A stretch of DNA of 64,000 bases from Chaetorhynchus papuensis (Eukaryota; Chordata; Aves; Passeriformes; Rhipiduridae). Made by a program: the position numbers and the translations under genes. The notes under the pieces were generated by a model that made no database searches, had not been told where the DNA came from, and saw only the letters and a program-made list of their open reading frames with translations. The stretch spans positions 310,001 through 374,000 of the forward strand of contig VWYX01000831.1 in NCBI GenBank assembly GCA_013396525.1, written 5' to 3'. Shown here piece by piece: positions 12,185-23,270 of the stretch; within the stretch, counting starts at the first letter, position 1; every line of letters begins with the position of its first letter.

Positions 12185-14875
12185 ATATCTACACATATAT
12201 GTATATGTATAAAAGTATGCACAGGTATGTTACATGTAAATAGTACCATATCCAATCTACTACTACTATTCACTCTGCCCAGACTTAATCACACACACAC
12301 ATATGGATTTGATAGTAATTCTGTAATTAAAGAAAAATTTACATTTGCACTTTAAAAACATATCATGTGCTTATCAACTGAATTTAACCCCAGGATGGAC
12401 AGAAGGGCTCCCTGAAGAGGAAATGTTCATGCATTGTTTATCTAAATAAATACCAGGTTCTAGTGTAGTCCCACAGTGGTCTCTAACATAATCTACATCC
12501 AGGTAGAAAGCTGAAATACTATGTTTTAACGTCTTCAGCAATAAATGATGAAACTTTTTAAAAATAAGGCCTGAATTTTGCACAAAGAAGTTGCATTTTC
12601 TGTAACTGGATGCCTTACAACCAACTATACATTGTTGTATCTCGTTGTCTACAAACTCCTGGAAGCTGCAAGATCAAACATAAGAAGGCAGTTGCACAAG
12701 CATTTTCACACACTAACCCATTAAATACTAAAACAAATGTCAAGTTAAATTAATAGAGTACTTAGGGCTAGGCCTGAAAGTGCAGTAACATTTTTTACAA
12801 GCATCTGGTGATATACGCCACATATCTGAGCCTTGAATCTGGGCCTAAGTGTTTTATTTACGAGTTTTTTCTAAAAACAAGTACTAATCCACATCTAATC
12901 CATGCTATCCTCCCTCTATTCCCCCTACCAATGATCCACACATCACTGTTTCACTAAGGTTTTGAGATCCTTTATGGTGTCTAATGTATGCTTTATGAGA
13001 CCTTGAGATTCTGGATGTCTGTCATAAAAGTTAGTTTAAGAGAAACCAAGTAAAAGTATTTCTTTTTGAGATACTATTCTATTCAGTATTCAGCTTGACT
13101 TAGACTGATTTTTTTATGCTTCTCATTTTGAATACAAAGCTATTTATTTTTTACTGAATATTTTCTGAAAATTGGCTTTGATTGACTTTTCATGTTACTT
13201 CACTACTGGCAGGTAAATCTTGAAACACATTAAGTATTCTACATACAATTGGTTTTTGTATTGCCCACGTTCCTTGTCCTTGAAGAAAGCCTGGAAAGAG
13301 GCTTTTGGAGTCAGAATTAATAGCCTTTAAAACTATTTTTAGAAGTCCTTTCCCATAAATATTATTACTGATAAGTTATCCTACTGGAATTATTCAAACA
13401 CAGAAGTCAATGCAAGACTAAGGGAATACCATGGTTTTTGTTTAAGCAATGATTTGTGATGATCCTTTGAACTATTCATCCTGCTGGAGCCTAAAGATCA
13501 CATGCCCTACAAATTTATTTGTAAACCACAGTGAAGGCTAGAAAATATGAAAAGCTGATATTCTGGGTACTCCTTATGGTAGGCATTTTAGATCAAAACA
13601 GCTGGAAATGCCTTTGACAGAAAAAAATCTTTGATACAGCTGCCATAGCAGTAAAAATAAAGGAAGCTCACTATACACATTTTTCCTAAAGTAGTACACT
13701 TTTACACACTTCCTGTATCTGGGATTTATGGAAAAGGCGTCAGCCATGCAAACCTTTCCTCCTTTGTTCCTTAACGAGTGACATGGCTGACAGGCCATTC
13801 ATTAGAAGTTGTTCCTTGGAGATGATGTGCACACCTTCGCTTCTTTAGTCATGGTGAGATGAAACAGCAGCTGAGAAGCACGTTGAGGACCTTTTGCTTC
13901 CTAGTGGAAATCACAGAGGTGATGAATGATCACCAGGACATCTGTAAGAGAGGGAGGTGAGAGCTATGAGCCTGACACCTGGGAAGCTGCACTGCTTATG
14001 GTCAGGAGCAAAATATTACAAACTTAGGCGGTCACATTAGCTGGCACCAACCATGTCTAGGAATGACCGAGTCCTTCCTGGAAGTGACACCGAAATGCCA
14101 CACAATTTTTAGAAGTTGGAACACTTCAGAAAAATATTTAATTTCTGTTTTCACACCAGAAAATTAAAAAAACCCAGTCATGGAAACACGTTTGCTCTGG
14201 CATAAGTGAAAGAGTGTGAGACTCTGAATGCTTTTAAAGCTAAAGCATAAGAATTTGCTCTGCAATACATAAGTTTTATTAAATTTCAGTATCACTGAGG
14301 ACATCAGTACTCTCCAGTATTATTTGTCACAGATTCTTAATCAGTTTGTTTACTGCATATAGCTACACAGTTGTTAGCTGACCAGATTTTACTTACTTCT
14401 TTCTCAGTATTATAACCACTTCTATCAAAGGACAGAATTTTTTTAACATAGTTGTTTTAGTAGATTTGTGTTGAAATGTATCCATCTGAAATGCATACTT
14501 AATTAACTTCCATCCAAAAGATGCCTTTAAAGAAAGGGCAAAGAATCCTTTCAAACTACTGTAAAGGTCTGCTTGTTGGATATTGGACACACAGAATTCA
14601 AGGACTGCCATCAAAGAAACATCACAGGTCAAAGTTTCCATGAACATGGAGATGACAGATTGCATTTTGTGACCTATAGTCAGAAAATGAGTATCTCTTG
14701 TGGGGATGTGTGGTAACTCTAAGAGGACTGGTTTTGATTTTAATGATGGCAGTAATTGTGCAGAGAATCCAGAGCAGGATGAGCAATTCAGTGTATTTTT
14801 AATTCCTCTTAGGAATAAAATCAGAATTCCACTGCATAAAATGGATTTGCATTAAATCACAAGTTGAGTGTTTGT

Positions 14876-14894
14876 GGGTGGGAGGAGGGGTGGG
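14876..14894 (+). other. G-quadruplex motif
   Basis: Four G runs (14876-14878, 14880-14882, 14887-14890 and 14892-14894) are separated by loops of 1, 4 and 1 bases on the plus strand, which is also the HDAC9 sense strand. Short loops predict a stable structure in DNA or pre-mRNA. It lies deep in an intron, far from any exon. Confidence 0.6.
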
Positions 14895-17800
14895 CAGAGA
14901 AAGTTCTAGGATGCTTTGAATTCATCCCAAAGCAGCAGCTTGGGCTCTATTTTATATTGTCATATAGTTATCAGTGGGTATGTATTACAATAATTTAAGA
15001 AAGAGAAATAACTCGCACAGATGAATACATCATGCACGGTGTAAAAAACTGAAAGGTTTGTCAGACTGAGAGCAGCACCTCTGATCAGTAGAACTGTGAT
15101 ACAATGACCACTTGGCAGATCCCAGGAGGTTTCTGGAGAAAAGAGGAGTGAAATAGAAGATGAAGGATGAAGAGGTTTTGTAGCAGGGGAAGGGACAGGT
15201 ATAAAAAAAGCAGTTATTATCTTAGAAATGCTTTAGCATTATTATTCACACTCCTTTTTTTTTGCCCCTCTGAGGTAGGTTCGAAGTAAATTCAAATAGC
15301 AGGAGAAGGAACATTTCCAGTTTTGTCAATTGCAGTGTTTTCATAAAGATCTTTGAGTACGCAATCTCTCCCTCAGGTGTATTGCCATATCCTTCCTCAC
15401 CACCTTCACACATACCACAACCTGAGCACACCATAAGGAGCTGGTAACTTTCAAACTTTATAGTCAGTCTTCCTTAAAATGAAAATTTCCAGCCCAAAAG
15501 GGGTTACAGTAAAAGCTTTCTGTCTGTTGAAATGTCTCTGCTGTAAGGCTTCTTCTTTCTTAGCTTGTTCTGAGTATGCTTAAAGTCTTCCTTGAGGAAG
15601 TGACATTATCACATAGATACTTCTTACAGGAAGCATCCATATCAAGTTTTTTTGTAGTGCAAAGCAGAAAATTTTGGACACAGGGCTTGAAATATTAGTT
15701 GCATTCAGTCAGGAGAAGTTACCCGCATTTCTCTCCACTTAAGTCATTCCCTTCCTCTTTAATGCCTCCACATCCACTTCAGGGACAGGTAGCTTAATTT
15801 CTATCATCTGTAGCTTTGCAGAGTATTAGCTTTGCTACACATGCCAATGATTGAGCTATACTAGATGTGCTTGAAAAAGCCTGCAACCTACAGTGCTCAT
15901 TCAGGAAACTGGGAGTGAAGTAAATCCATATGTGTGTTAGAAAGTCAGTGCTCGGATAGGGCTCGTGCTCTCTGGCTCTTGGCGCTATCATGCACATTTT
16001 TTCTTTGAAGAGCTGTAGCAGTGATAGGATTTTTGATAACAAAAGATGTAGTATGCTCATAGTTCAACACTGACATTTTGATGCTTTAAAATTGTTTTTT
16101 TGTTTCTTTCAATTCAGAACATTCTTCTATCCTGACAATTTTTAAAGGACTCCTAAATAGAAGTAATATACAAAATTAAACAGAAAAAAAGGCAAGGATT
16201 CTGTGTTAGAATTCAGCTACAAATGCTGTATTTTCTGTAAATTTTGTTTAACATTGTCTGAAAAACAATCCTAATCTAGATAGGTTTTTCATTGAATTCT
16301 TTGGCTGCTCCAAAGCACTTGAACAGAAATAACCTCTTATAAAATTCCATCTGACTTCGTCATAGTTTGTGATTCAGAAAGCATCACATTTGTCACAAAT
16401 TCATGCGTAGTCAGCATACAGATAGGCTGTCAGATATATGTGATATATACATGCACTAGTACCAAAAACCACAGTGTCTAATCCTATTCTCTTTACTTGT
16501 ATAAAATCCAACCATTTAATCTCACAGGAATAAAGAAAAGCATATCAGTAGGATTTTAGAGCTGCATTTCATACACAGCCTGACAACTGGGCCAAGTAGT
16601 AGCTGTAATTTTAATGAGTTTGCCATTTATACTACTGTATTTCAACAGCAATTTACAAAGTAAACATTAAGTAACACTAAAAGAAAATCTCTGTTTAAAC
16701 ACCTGAAACATTTAAGGAAATACATAGAACTAATAGAGATATAAAATGGAGTGCGATGGCATTTTCTAGTTGTTACAGCTAAAGCATTGGCTCTGTGATG
16801 CAGGTTCTTCTAGGTTGTTCTTCATGAGATGTTCCTCAGAAATTCAGTCTTACTTTTGCAAGAATATGAAATAGTATTTGATACTGAAGTTTGTAATACG
16901 GTGTCTTTTCAGGGTAATTATTCATATATTTATGTTACTTTTCTTGTATTATAGTAACTATGCATTAAAGTATGCAGCTTCAGTTAGCCACCCCTAGTTT
17001 TAAGAATTTACCACTCATTACACGTACCATGCCCAAGAGATTAGCTAAAATATCCTGAATTTCCTGTGTTCATTCAGGTGGTCATTTTTGAAAATTTTTC
17101 AGGAAACACTGTTCTGTTTCCTGATTGCCCATTTTTTCTACCAGTCCAGGTAAATTAAGGTTGCAGTCATTCAAGTGGTCTAAGGGAAATTTTTCAGTGG
17201 AAGATACTTGGTTTTACTGTCCCAGTTCAGTCTCCTCACACGCAGCTGAAAGCAGAAAATGATAAATGCTGTACCCCGGCCAATGCTCAGCATTCAGCAG
17301 ATGGAGAGACTGCAGTCTCATGTGTCAGAGCAGACAACTGTCTTAAGGGTGGGTACTCTCAAGCTGTGGTTACAATTTTAACTTAATCAGCCTTCCTGGA
17401 AATGAATCATAGTCCCTTTGAGGATGCAGGTTGCTCCTGCTCATGCCCTGGTGTACGGAGCAGCTGCCATTGAATCATTTTCATCAGCCACTCCTTCACG
17501 TTAACCTTAATTTGCTAGCCATAAAAATGGTAAGAAAGTACTCCCCCCCAGCCCTCTTGCTGATACTTCTTTATTTAAGATACTGCACAGTATTTTTCAA
17601 ATTTTATTATGGTTTGATTAAATTGATTTAACCAATGACCTCTACTTATTTATCTCCTGATTGCCTTTAAAAATGAATTTTTTTTCACAGTTCCTTTAAA
17701 GCAATAGAGAGCTAACTTGAAGGTCTGCCTAATATTATATAAGTCACTATGTTTTCACTACTTGGTTTCTTTCTTGTTTTTTGTTACCTATTGATTAGTG

Positions 17801-18169
17801 TGCATCTTTTGGAAACCTACTTAATTTCTTTAAAACACAACCTCTCAATCTACAAAACAAATATAATAAATCATCCCATATCAAGCTGATGATGCTAAAT
17901 TGTATTTGTACAACATTTTGAGTTTCTCAGATGAAAACACAGTGTGCTGTCATTACTGTTATTCTAAACTTTGTATTTGCAGTAGACCTGAATAAGAAAA
18001 CTGGATTTTGCTTGCAAACTATTTTCATTAGTTCTGCTGCATGCACACAGAACTGATCAAAATGATAGAAAAATCAGGTCCAGGACACTGAAAAATAAGA
18101 TCATTTTAGTAGCTTGAAATATAATATTATTGTAACAGTAATGGCGAAGACATTTGACAGGTGTAGAGA

Positions 18170-18191
18170 AGATCAAGCTTAGATCAAGCTT
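18170..18191. repeat. Perfect 11-bp tandem duplication
   Basis: AGATCAAGCTT is present twice head to tail (18170-18180 and 18181-18191). Each unit contains an AAGCTT palindrome. It looks like a simple replication-slippage duplication. Confidence 0.9.
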
Positions 18192-19380
18192 CTTTCTGTT
18201 TCAAATGACTAATCAGAGAAATTCCTCAGAACTTCCAGAGTCGAGTAGCAGTTGCATCCATTTTCAATTACTTGATTTCTTTCTTTCCTTTTTTTTTCCA
18301 AGGAATTAGGAACAGAAGCTTCTGGTTCAAACTGAAAACATGTCTCAGTGTGCTTGGAAGTCATCCAAATAGCATCTGCCACAGTATTTTGTCTATTTCT
18401 AAACGTTTTTCTTTTCATGATAAATTTGTACGGTATGGTACAATTAAATGCACTTCCCATGGAGCATCAAGGAAGTCTGGCTGTTTCTCTAGATAACTTT
18501 TTCAGACTAACACCATCATGTCTGTTTCACGTAATAGAAAATATATATAGGGATATACAACATTTCACGTCTACGTTTTGGTATGTTTCTGCAAATAAGG
18601 AGGTATTAAAAATAGATTTCAAAAGTAAAATTTTAGCATACTGATTGAAGCTGTAAAGCAGTGCTGCTTAGCCACCTTTACAGCATACTCTTAAAATGTT
18701 TTATATGTCACCCTTGCTCATTTAGAAGGTGCAGAAGGTAACTTTCTCTGCTTTAAAAACCCTCATTCATCTGTTACAAAGTAAAGCCTTCCAGCTAAAA
18801 CTGACTATTCATCAAAACTGGAGATACAGCAAGCGTCTTACTTTATGTCTGTCCATTTCCTGTCTATGGCAGGAGTGACTGCCGAAATTACTCGAAACAA
18901 TTAATTGTTCCAATTTGTTACTTATAAACGATTCCTGCCTGGGAAGAAAAAACGAGTGGTTACTACACTTTTGTTCTTACGAAAGGGGCCACTGATGTGC
19001 CTCCGATGAGCTTTGGTGGCACTGGCTGCCCATGACGCTGCTGGGGCAGCGGTGGCTGTTCCCGATGGACATTCCCGATGGACATTCCCCATGGTCCCGG
19101 CCCTGGCAGCTCCCCGTCACCTCGCCAGCCGGCCTGAGGAGCGTCTGGCGAGCAGGCCCGGCCCGGCCGATGTAACACTGTTTGTAATGAGAAATCTAAA
19201 CAGGGAATGGCAGCGAGGCATGACAGGAATGTGTTTCCATTGGAGAAGCCCGTGCAGAGAAAAAGCATAAGCAAAGCCATGTCCAGAAGGCCTTTCAGCT
19301 GGCCAGCACGGAAGACTGATGTTATTGTACACGGGCTGTCACGCTGCCAGCCCTCCCTCACGGGTTTGTTTTCTCTCATG

Positions 19381-19412
19381 CTCTCCCTCTCCCTCTCCCT
19401 CTCCCCTCTCCC
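19381..19412. repeat. (CCCTCT)n pyrimidine repeat before exon
   Basis: Tandem TCTCCC units lie 34 to 65 bp upstream of the exon start at 19446. They give this acceptor an extended C/T-rich region. The repeat number is likely variable between individuals. Confidence 0.85.
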
Positions 19413-19445
19413 CTGCCTTCCTCCCGGGGCCGGCTGTTTGCTCAG

Positions 19446-19553
19446 GTGGACAGTGACACCGTTTGGAACGAGCTGCACTCGGCCGGGGCGGCACGCATGG
19501 CGGTGGGCTGTGTCATCGAGCTGGCGGCCCGCGTGGCCTCCCGGGAGCTGAAG
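19446..19553 (+). CDS. HDAC9: HDAC9 coding exon, VDSDTVWNELHS segment
   Basis: Internal exon of 108 bp and 36 codons, phase 0 at both ends. It begins VDSDTVWNELHSAGAARMAV and ends in ELK before donor 'gtgagg'; the acceptor is 'gctcag'. This segment corresponds to HDAC4 residues about 756-791 and forms helical scaffold just before the active-site strand. It contains no catalytic residue. Two features are odd. Thirty-two of 36 third codon positions are G or C, whereas the next exon has only 5 of 18. In addition, the end reads AARVASRELK where, from memory, mammalian HDAC9 has ASKVASGELK, so all three differences go toward GC-rich codons. The exon is embedded in the CpG-rich block. Skipping it would keep the frame. 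Confidence 0.95.
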
Positions 19554-19574
19554 GTGAGGTCCGGGCCGCGCCGT

Positions 19575-19610
19575 GGGTGGGAGCGCCGGGCGGGCCGGGA
19601 GCGCGGGGGG
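19575..19610 (+). other. Strong G-quadruplex motif just inside the intron
   Basis: Six G runs of three or more (19575-19577, 19579-19581, 19588-19590, 19592-19594, 19597-19599 and 19605-19610) are separated by loops of 1, 6, 1, 2 and 5 bases. They lie on the sense strand and begin 21 bp after the last base of the exon. Intronic G runs near donors commonly act as splicing enhancers through hnRNP H/F (established), so an influence on this exon's splicing is plausible. Confidence 0.65.
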
Positions 19611-19808
19611 CTGAAGGCGGCGTTGTTCCAGCGCCGGCTCCGGGGAGGGCGGCGGGACCAGGGTCGGGAGCGCGTCCGCGAAGGTGTGGCAGTGCGTGAG
19701 CTGCAGCGGCCGTGGGCAGTGCCAGCGCGGAGGTGCCGCAGCCCGAGGTGAAGTCAGTGCACATCTCTGCCCAGCGGCTGCGGCACTGCCTTTGAAGGAA
19801 AGTTTTAA

Positions 19809-19828
19809 TTTTTTTTTTTTTTTTTTTT
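19809..19828. repeat. Homopolymer T run (20)
   Basis: Twenty T's split the CpG-rich block into two halves. A minus-strand poly-A tail of a retro-inserted sequence is possible, but no body of such an insert is recognisable beside it. Confidence 0.9.
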
Positions 19829-20019
19829 AATGTGGTTGTTTAGTCACGTGCGTAACCTCAGGATACCACCCAGCGAGAGGGGCGGCGGCCGCCGGGTTAC
19901 GAGAGCGCGGCTGGCGAGGAGGGCGGTGGGCAGGCGGTGCCCGGCTGCCAGCCCGTGTCCCCCTGCTTCGGCCGGGCCCCTTCCCGCTCCTATCTCCGTG
20001 CCGCGGGATCCGCCAGGCA

Positions 20020-20185
20020 TGATGTACAGAACCCAAATTATCCCCAGTCTAAACAATTTATAAAAGCTCCAGACCTGACAGACTTTGACGTTTTATTTGG
20101 TATTTTAACGGCCCTATTTAAAGGTACACCATATGCAGCCGGAGTGCAGGCTTGCCCCAATAAACATTGTTGGAGCTAACATGTC
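20020..20185. promoter_or_regulatory. Candidate regulatory segment flanking the CpG block
   Basis: This is non-repetitive, non-coding sequence directly 3' of the CpG-rich block. It includes TATTTAAAGG, a forkhead-like ATAAACA (20160-20166) and an overlapping AACATTGTT that resembles a SOX site. Motif resemblance is weak evidence, and the call rests mostly on position. Inference only. Confidence 0.2.
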
Positions 20186-23132
20186 TCCTTAATGAAACTG
20201 TTTATTCACTTTCCAGTCCACATACTAATGGATTCACTCCTATTTCCAGAATCAAGATGGAAATAAATATTTTAAAATTAACACTGAATGATGATTTTTA
20301 AAATTCGAAATTCTGTTGGAAGAATTTTCTTCCTGTCTCTCTCTCTTATTTCAATCAAAATATGCTAGCTACCTGTTTGGGAATGGGGACATACATTTAT
20401 GTATATATGTAGGTAGATACAGAACACATCCATGTATCAATGACAGCATAGTCAGGTGAAATGTAGTACTATAGCTCTGACATAATCAAATGCAGTTACT
20501 AAACGTTTATGTTCAGACACTGAAATCATTAGCCAGTTACCACACAAAATGTACAAATTTTGAAATCTCAGATCAAGGACAGGGTGCATTGTATGGGATC
20601 CTGTTATGTATCCTTTCTGTTGGGTTCTTCATTTCATCCCCTTTAAGATCTTTTGGGCACAGTAGAATATGTAACTCACTGGGCTTTGTTCCACACGCAA
20701 AACTAATGAAAGTGAAGAAGGATTTTTAATCTAGTTTTTATCTTTGGCAACTGTAGGACACACACCAGTCTCTAAGGCATTTTAAAAGCAAGTTTTGATA
20801 AGAATAATGAGGTATGTCTTGTGTGTACTTGACATGAGCAGGGGCCGCTGCAGAATTTTTACCACTTACCTCTGTGCATTTGTGGTGTGACTCAGAGTGT
20901 GAATGCTCTTGCTTAATCATGTGTTTGGTAGACAGCTAAAAAGAATCAGCAGCTATTGGGAGATTTCTCTTGTTACTGGTGTTGCAGCAGTCTGTAAACA
21001 AATGTTTTATATTCAGTACTACATGTTTTATATTTAGAACTATTTTGTAGTTTACTGTAACAGTATTGTTGATCCTAAATAGAATCTTTTTCTACAAGGC
21101 AGAGAATTCAACCAGTCTCATGCCATTTGCAGTTGAGACATAAGAAAGGCAGTTGCTCATTAGATATGCCCAGTAGCTGGTTTAGAACAAATCATCAGAA
21201 AAACAGAAATGGAAAGGATTTGCTGTGAAAGAGAATTGTGAATAATCCTACCATTCCTGATAGGTGTTTATCTAACCTGCTCCTAGACTTCCAGCATGAA
21301 GCCCAGTGATTTACATGCCACTGTGGCATCTGTATGAACTATCAATCTGCACGTGGTATTTTTAATCTAAGGTTATGGAAAGGTTATTAATGCCTGACTG
21401 TCAGTAGAAAAGCATGTTAGCAGAAGTTCTGTAAATGCAACAATCCTGACATTAGCTGTTTCGTCAGAGTTTTCCTATGTTTGCTTTGTCACTGCATCCA
21501 TTCAAAACCAGGGTTTGCTAGCAAGTTGCTGTCAATACTCTCATATTGTAAATTACATTAGGGGGATTTTTGCAGTGTTTTCTGGAGTCCTCTACAATCT
21601 CTATAAGATTTTAGACCCATAGATCTGTATGTTCCAGTCTACCTTTATGCCTTTACATGTTCCTTTTTCATCTTGCTGCCATTTTATCTGTTGCACAGTA
21701 AGCTGATGAGCTGTTTCTGTTAGGGAAAATACCAGTTTTGTAATGTACCTGTGAAAATCTAAGGGGAAGAAGATGAAGTTGACCACTTTCATGTGCATTC
21801 CTTGAGCAAATATGCATGCAGAGGAACCATTTAGGGCCTGTACTGACTGTGAGCACTGAGTGGGAGGATTAAGGTCTGATGGGCATCTGGAATGATCTGC
21901 TACAGCCTCAGACGTTTTGGAGGATTCCAAGAATTGCATGCAAGCTATAACAGCTCTGCAAAATGTTAACAGCTAGATGAGAGCAGTGGAGAAGCACACA
22001 GTAGTAGTTCCCTGGATGTTTCCATCCCGGATTCAATCCCTGTGGATTGCTATCAGATGGTGTACTGTCAGTTTGGTGTCATCTTAAGAAAAGAAGATAA
22101 ATTATGAGACAGGGCATACTGATTTGTCTGAAATCCCACTGTTCTCTGAGAAGAGCTGTATGTCCTGAAGTTCACGGTGGCAGACCCACAATACACAGAA
22201 ATGAGTAACCACAGAGCAGTGCTCCAGATTGGAGCAGAGAAGGCAGTGGAATATCTACCCACTGCACTGCAGAATCACAGATGCCTTTTTTTTGAAACAG
22301 CCATGGTGACATTAGGATAATCTTGGAGTAGAACTGTCTAGTGTAGACAAAATCATGAGACAAAAAACCTCAGAAATGAGAAGCTGAAGTAATTCATTTA
22401 ACAAGTGCTTTTCTGACATGAGGATTATCAAATTTATAAGTGTAGTTTGGTATAGGCAGTCCAAAAATTTCTTATATCTTGATGAATGAATATGTGTGTT
22501 CAAAAAAGTATAACATGCTTTTCCTAAGATAAGTTGAATATAATCGTTTATTTTATAGACATGAATTCAATCAACTTAAAACCCAATTTTTTTACAACTA
22601 TGCCTAGCTGGAATGTGGAAACAAACATCAAGTACCTTGTATTGACTGGGATTTGACATACAAAGTTAATTTCAGGAAGGACAGGACATTTCAATTTCTA
22701 TGGTTATTCCATGGTCTTAACTGATATAAATTACTATTGCACAAAGTGATAGTAGTAGTTTGGAGCTATAGGTACATGTTGCTAAGAAAAGAGATTGCAA
22801 AATAAACCATGAAAGTCTGCAAAACAATTGGGAGATTCATTGCAGAGTTGGGCACGAGTCAAACTCATATACAAGGCAAAAAATTCTTTATTTTGAATTT
22901 CCTGAGACTGTCAGTCCCATTGCACACAAGTCGCATTGAGAACAGCAATATGTTGTTCATCTGATTTGGACAGTGTTCAAAAACTGACGAGGAATTAAGA
23001 GGAATTCTGTTTGCTGTTGTTCAAACCCCTTGTGAGACATCAGATTTCTTTGATCTCCTTGATCACTGGGAAAAGGATCAGTATGAAAGTACTAGTGATG
23101 TAAAACAATAGCTGCAATAGTAATTAACAGTG

Positions 23133-23270
23133 GTGAGTTTTTTGGAGGGGAGTTTGGGTGTGGGATTTTTGGGGGGAAGTTTTGGTGTGGGGTTTTTGGT
23201 TGATTTTTTGGTGGTTTTTTTGTTGAGGTTTTTTTTGTTTTGGTTGGTTTGTTTGTTTGTTTGTTTGTTT
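23133..23270. repeat. G/T-rich low-complexity tract with G-quadruplex motif and (GTTT)6
   Basis: For about 140 bp the plus strand is almost only G and T. The start contains a G-quadruplex motif at 23147-23176 (runs 23147-23150, 23156-23158, 23162-23164 and 23171-23176; loops 5, 3 and 6). The end is a clean GTTT microsatellite at 23247-23270. Confidence 0.85.

Larger units (their letters stand above)
5481..19445 (+). other. HDAC9: HDAC9 intron, about 14.0 kb
   Basis: The intron runs from donor gtaagt to an acceptor ending 'tttgctcag' at 19445. Most of it is AT-rich unique sequence without exons. Visible features are a candidate regulatory block (9411-9660), a 20-bp AT palindrome in a TA-rich stretch (12165-12184), a G-quadruplex motif (14876-14894), an 11-bp perfect tandem duplication (18170-18191) and, in its last 430 bp, the start of a CpG-rich block and a CT repeat. 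No transposon is recognisable. No open frame here resembles a known protein. Confidence 0.85.
19010..20020. promoter_or_regulatory. HDAC9: Intragenic CpG-rich block (CpG island-like) spanning an HDAC9 exon
   Basis: CpG dinucleotides are sparse in the rest of the window but dense here, especially at 19120-19175, 19430-19750 and 19845-20010. GC content is plainly high. The block covers the coding exon at 19446-19553 and about 450 bp of the following intron, interrupted by a 20-T run at 19809-19828. A CACGTG E-box lies at about 19843-19848. CpG islands inside genes can mark alternative promoters or developmental enhancers. I see no clear TATA box or separate first exon. The open frames in this block come from GC richness, which depletes stop codons, and are not separate genes. 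Confidence 0.7.

Noticed and set aside
18963..19764. Several overlapping open frames of 70-171 codons on both strands around the CpG-rich block
   Set aside because: High GC content depletes stop codons. The frames overlap each other and the real HDAC9 exon, have arginine/proline/alanine-rich composition, and match no family I know.
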